Source of the DNA: Oscillospiraceae bacterium
Lineage (GTDB): Bacteria > Bacillota > Clostridia > Oscillospirales > Oscillospiraceae
NCBI GenBank assembly: GCA_031272845.1
Contig: JAISTA010000085.1
Coordinates: 1 to 7,082 of the forward strand
Direction of reading: 5' to 3'
Length of the DNA: 7,082 nt
The notes under the pieces are model-generated. The model saw only the letters and a program-made list of their open reading frames with translations. It did not search any database and was not told the DNA's origin. Position 1 is the first letter of the stretch. Every line of letters starts with the position of its first letter. The translations under genes were made by a program, and so were the position numbers. Shown piece after piece: positions 6,510 through 7,082 of the stretch.

Positions 6510-7082
6510 CTACAGTACGGTTTCCAACCTGCGAACCTGACCCGCGATTTCCCCAAACTGCGGCGGCGTTATGGACTGCGGACCGTCGCAAAGCGCGGCG
6601 GCGGGGTTGTTGTGCACTTCGATAATCAGTCCGTGCGCGCCCGCCGCCGCTGCGGCAAGGCTCATTGTGCGGACAAAACGCGCCGCGCCCGTCGCGTGGC
6701 TCGGGTCAACGATTATCGGCAGGTGCGACAGCTCCCTGACTGCCGGAATTGCCGAAAGGTCAAGAGTGTTTCGCGTCACCGTCTCAAACGTGCGTATTCC
6801 GCGCTCGCAGAGTATTACGTTTCCGTTCCCGCCGGACATAATGTATTCCGCGCTCATCAAAAGCTCGCGTATTGTGTTTGCAAGTCCGCGCTTTAACAGC
6901 ACCGGCTTGTCGCCACGGCCAAGAACCTTGAGCAGCTCAAAATTCTGCATGTTGCGCGCGCCTACCTGAATAAGGTCGACGTCCGCGAACAGGTCAAGCT
7001 GCGAGACGTCCATAATCTCTGTGACGATCGGCAAGCCCGTGAGCCGCTTTGCCTTTAGCAGCAGCTCCAGTCCCTCGGCGCG
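6510..7082 (-). CDS. aroF: 3-deoxy-7-phosphoheptulonate (DAHP) synthase, type I-beta, 5' end missing
   Basis: Condenses PEP with erythrose 4-phosphate to DAHP, the first step of the shikimate pathway. The frame is open to the right edge, so the N-terminal part lies outside; the visible 190 residues are the C-terminal part of the TIM barrel. Counting from the window edge, it reads through GLPIVTEIMD (16-25), QVGARNMQN (39-47), LLKRG (62-66), ERGIRTFE (93-100), the metal and substrate motif DPSHATG (126-132), and IEVHNNP (154-160) followed by DGPQS (166-170). These identify the AroF/KdsA-like type I-beta family. The protein stops soon after the barrel, so it has no C-terminal chorismate mutase or ACT extension; an N-terminal regulatory domain would be off-window. 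A TTG at 7034 is an internal Leu codon, not the start. The TAG stop is followed at once by the aroB ATG. It is the first gene of the operon visible here. Confidence 0.95.
   Translation of the reverse strand, partial: RAEGLELLLKAKRLTGLPIVTEIMDVSQLDLFADVDLIQVGARNMQNFELLKVLGRGDKPVLLKRGLANTIRELLMSAEYIMSGGNGNVILCERGIRTFETVTRNTLDLSAIPAVRELSHLPIIVDPSHATGAARFVRTMSLAAAAAGAHGLIIEVHNNPAAALCDGPQSITPPQFGEIAGQVRRLETVL

Noticed and set aside
6510..7034. A short DAHP synthase starting at the TTG at 7034
   Set aside because: The frame continues to the window edge and the preceding 16 residues match the family, so the TTG is an internal Leu codon and the gene is cut by the edge.
6510..7082. Operon promoter or leader attenuator within the window
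   Set aside because: The right edge lies inside the aroF coding region, so the transcription start must be outside; no convincing internal promoter was found.

Overview
The window carries one tightly packed operon, read entirely on the minus strand, that encodes aromatic amino acid biosynthesis. In transcription order (right to left) the genes are: the 3' part of a DAHP synthase (aroF type, cut by the right edge), aroB, aroA, aroC, pheA (chorismate mutase fused to prephenate dehydratase and an ACT domain), an aroE-aroK fusion, and aroQ (type II dehydroquinase). Together they cover all seven steps from PEP and erythrose 4-phosphate to chorismate, plus the two steps from chorismate to phenylpyruvate. 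No prephenate dehydrogenase (tyrA) and no aminotransferase is visible, so the tyrosine branch must lie upstream of the window or elsewhere.

Every gene abuts or overlaps the next (overlaps of 0, 4, 11, 4, 16 and 14 bp), and most starts have a GGAGG-like ribosome binding site inside the preceding gene. This implies one polycistronic mRNA with translational coupling. The operon promoter is not in the window; it must lie beyond position 7082. The operon ends at a clear rho-independent terminator at 276-305, 20 bp after the aroQ stop, which is symmetrical enough to work in both directions.

The leftmost 275 bp hold no convincing gene. They contain a perfect 14-bp inverted repeat (38-71), a smaller perfect hairpin (9-25), an imperfect direct repeat (about 1-30 and 173-197) and two mutually exclusive hairpins (151-194). 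This looks like a dispersed palindromic repeat next to the operon end. A minus-strand reading frame stays open through it to the left edge, but reads more like translated repeat than a gene.

Organism: protein features (PheA with QGVEGAFSH, AroE with GSGATSKTA, a short AroC with GGGHFSGRLTAP, EPSP synthase with RESGSTLRF), strong GGAGG sites, type I-beta DAHP synthase and type II dehydroquinase suggest a Gram-positive member of the Clostridia with fairly high GC, possibly an Oscillospirales-like gut or anaerobic lineage. This is inferred from family memory, not from a search. The region is core metabolism. The most notable points are the AroE-AroK fusion, the completeness and compactness of the operon, several departures from family signature motifs, and the repeat-rich flank.
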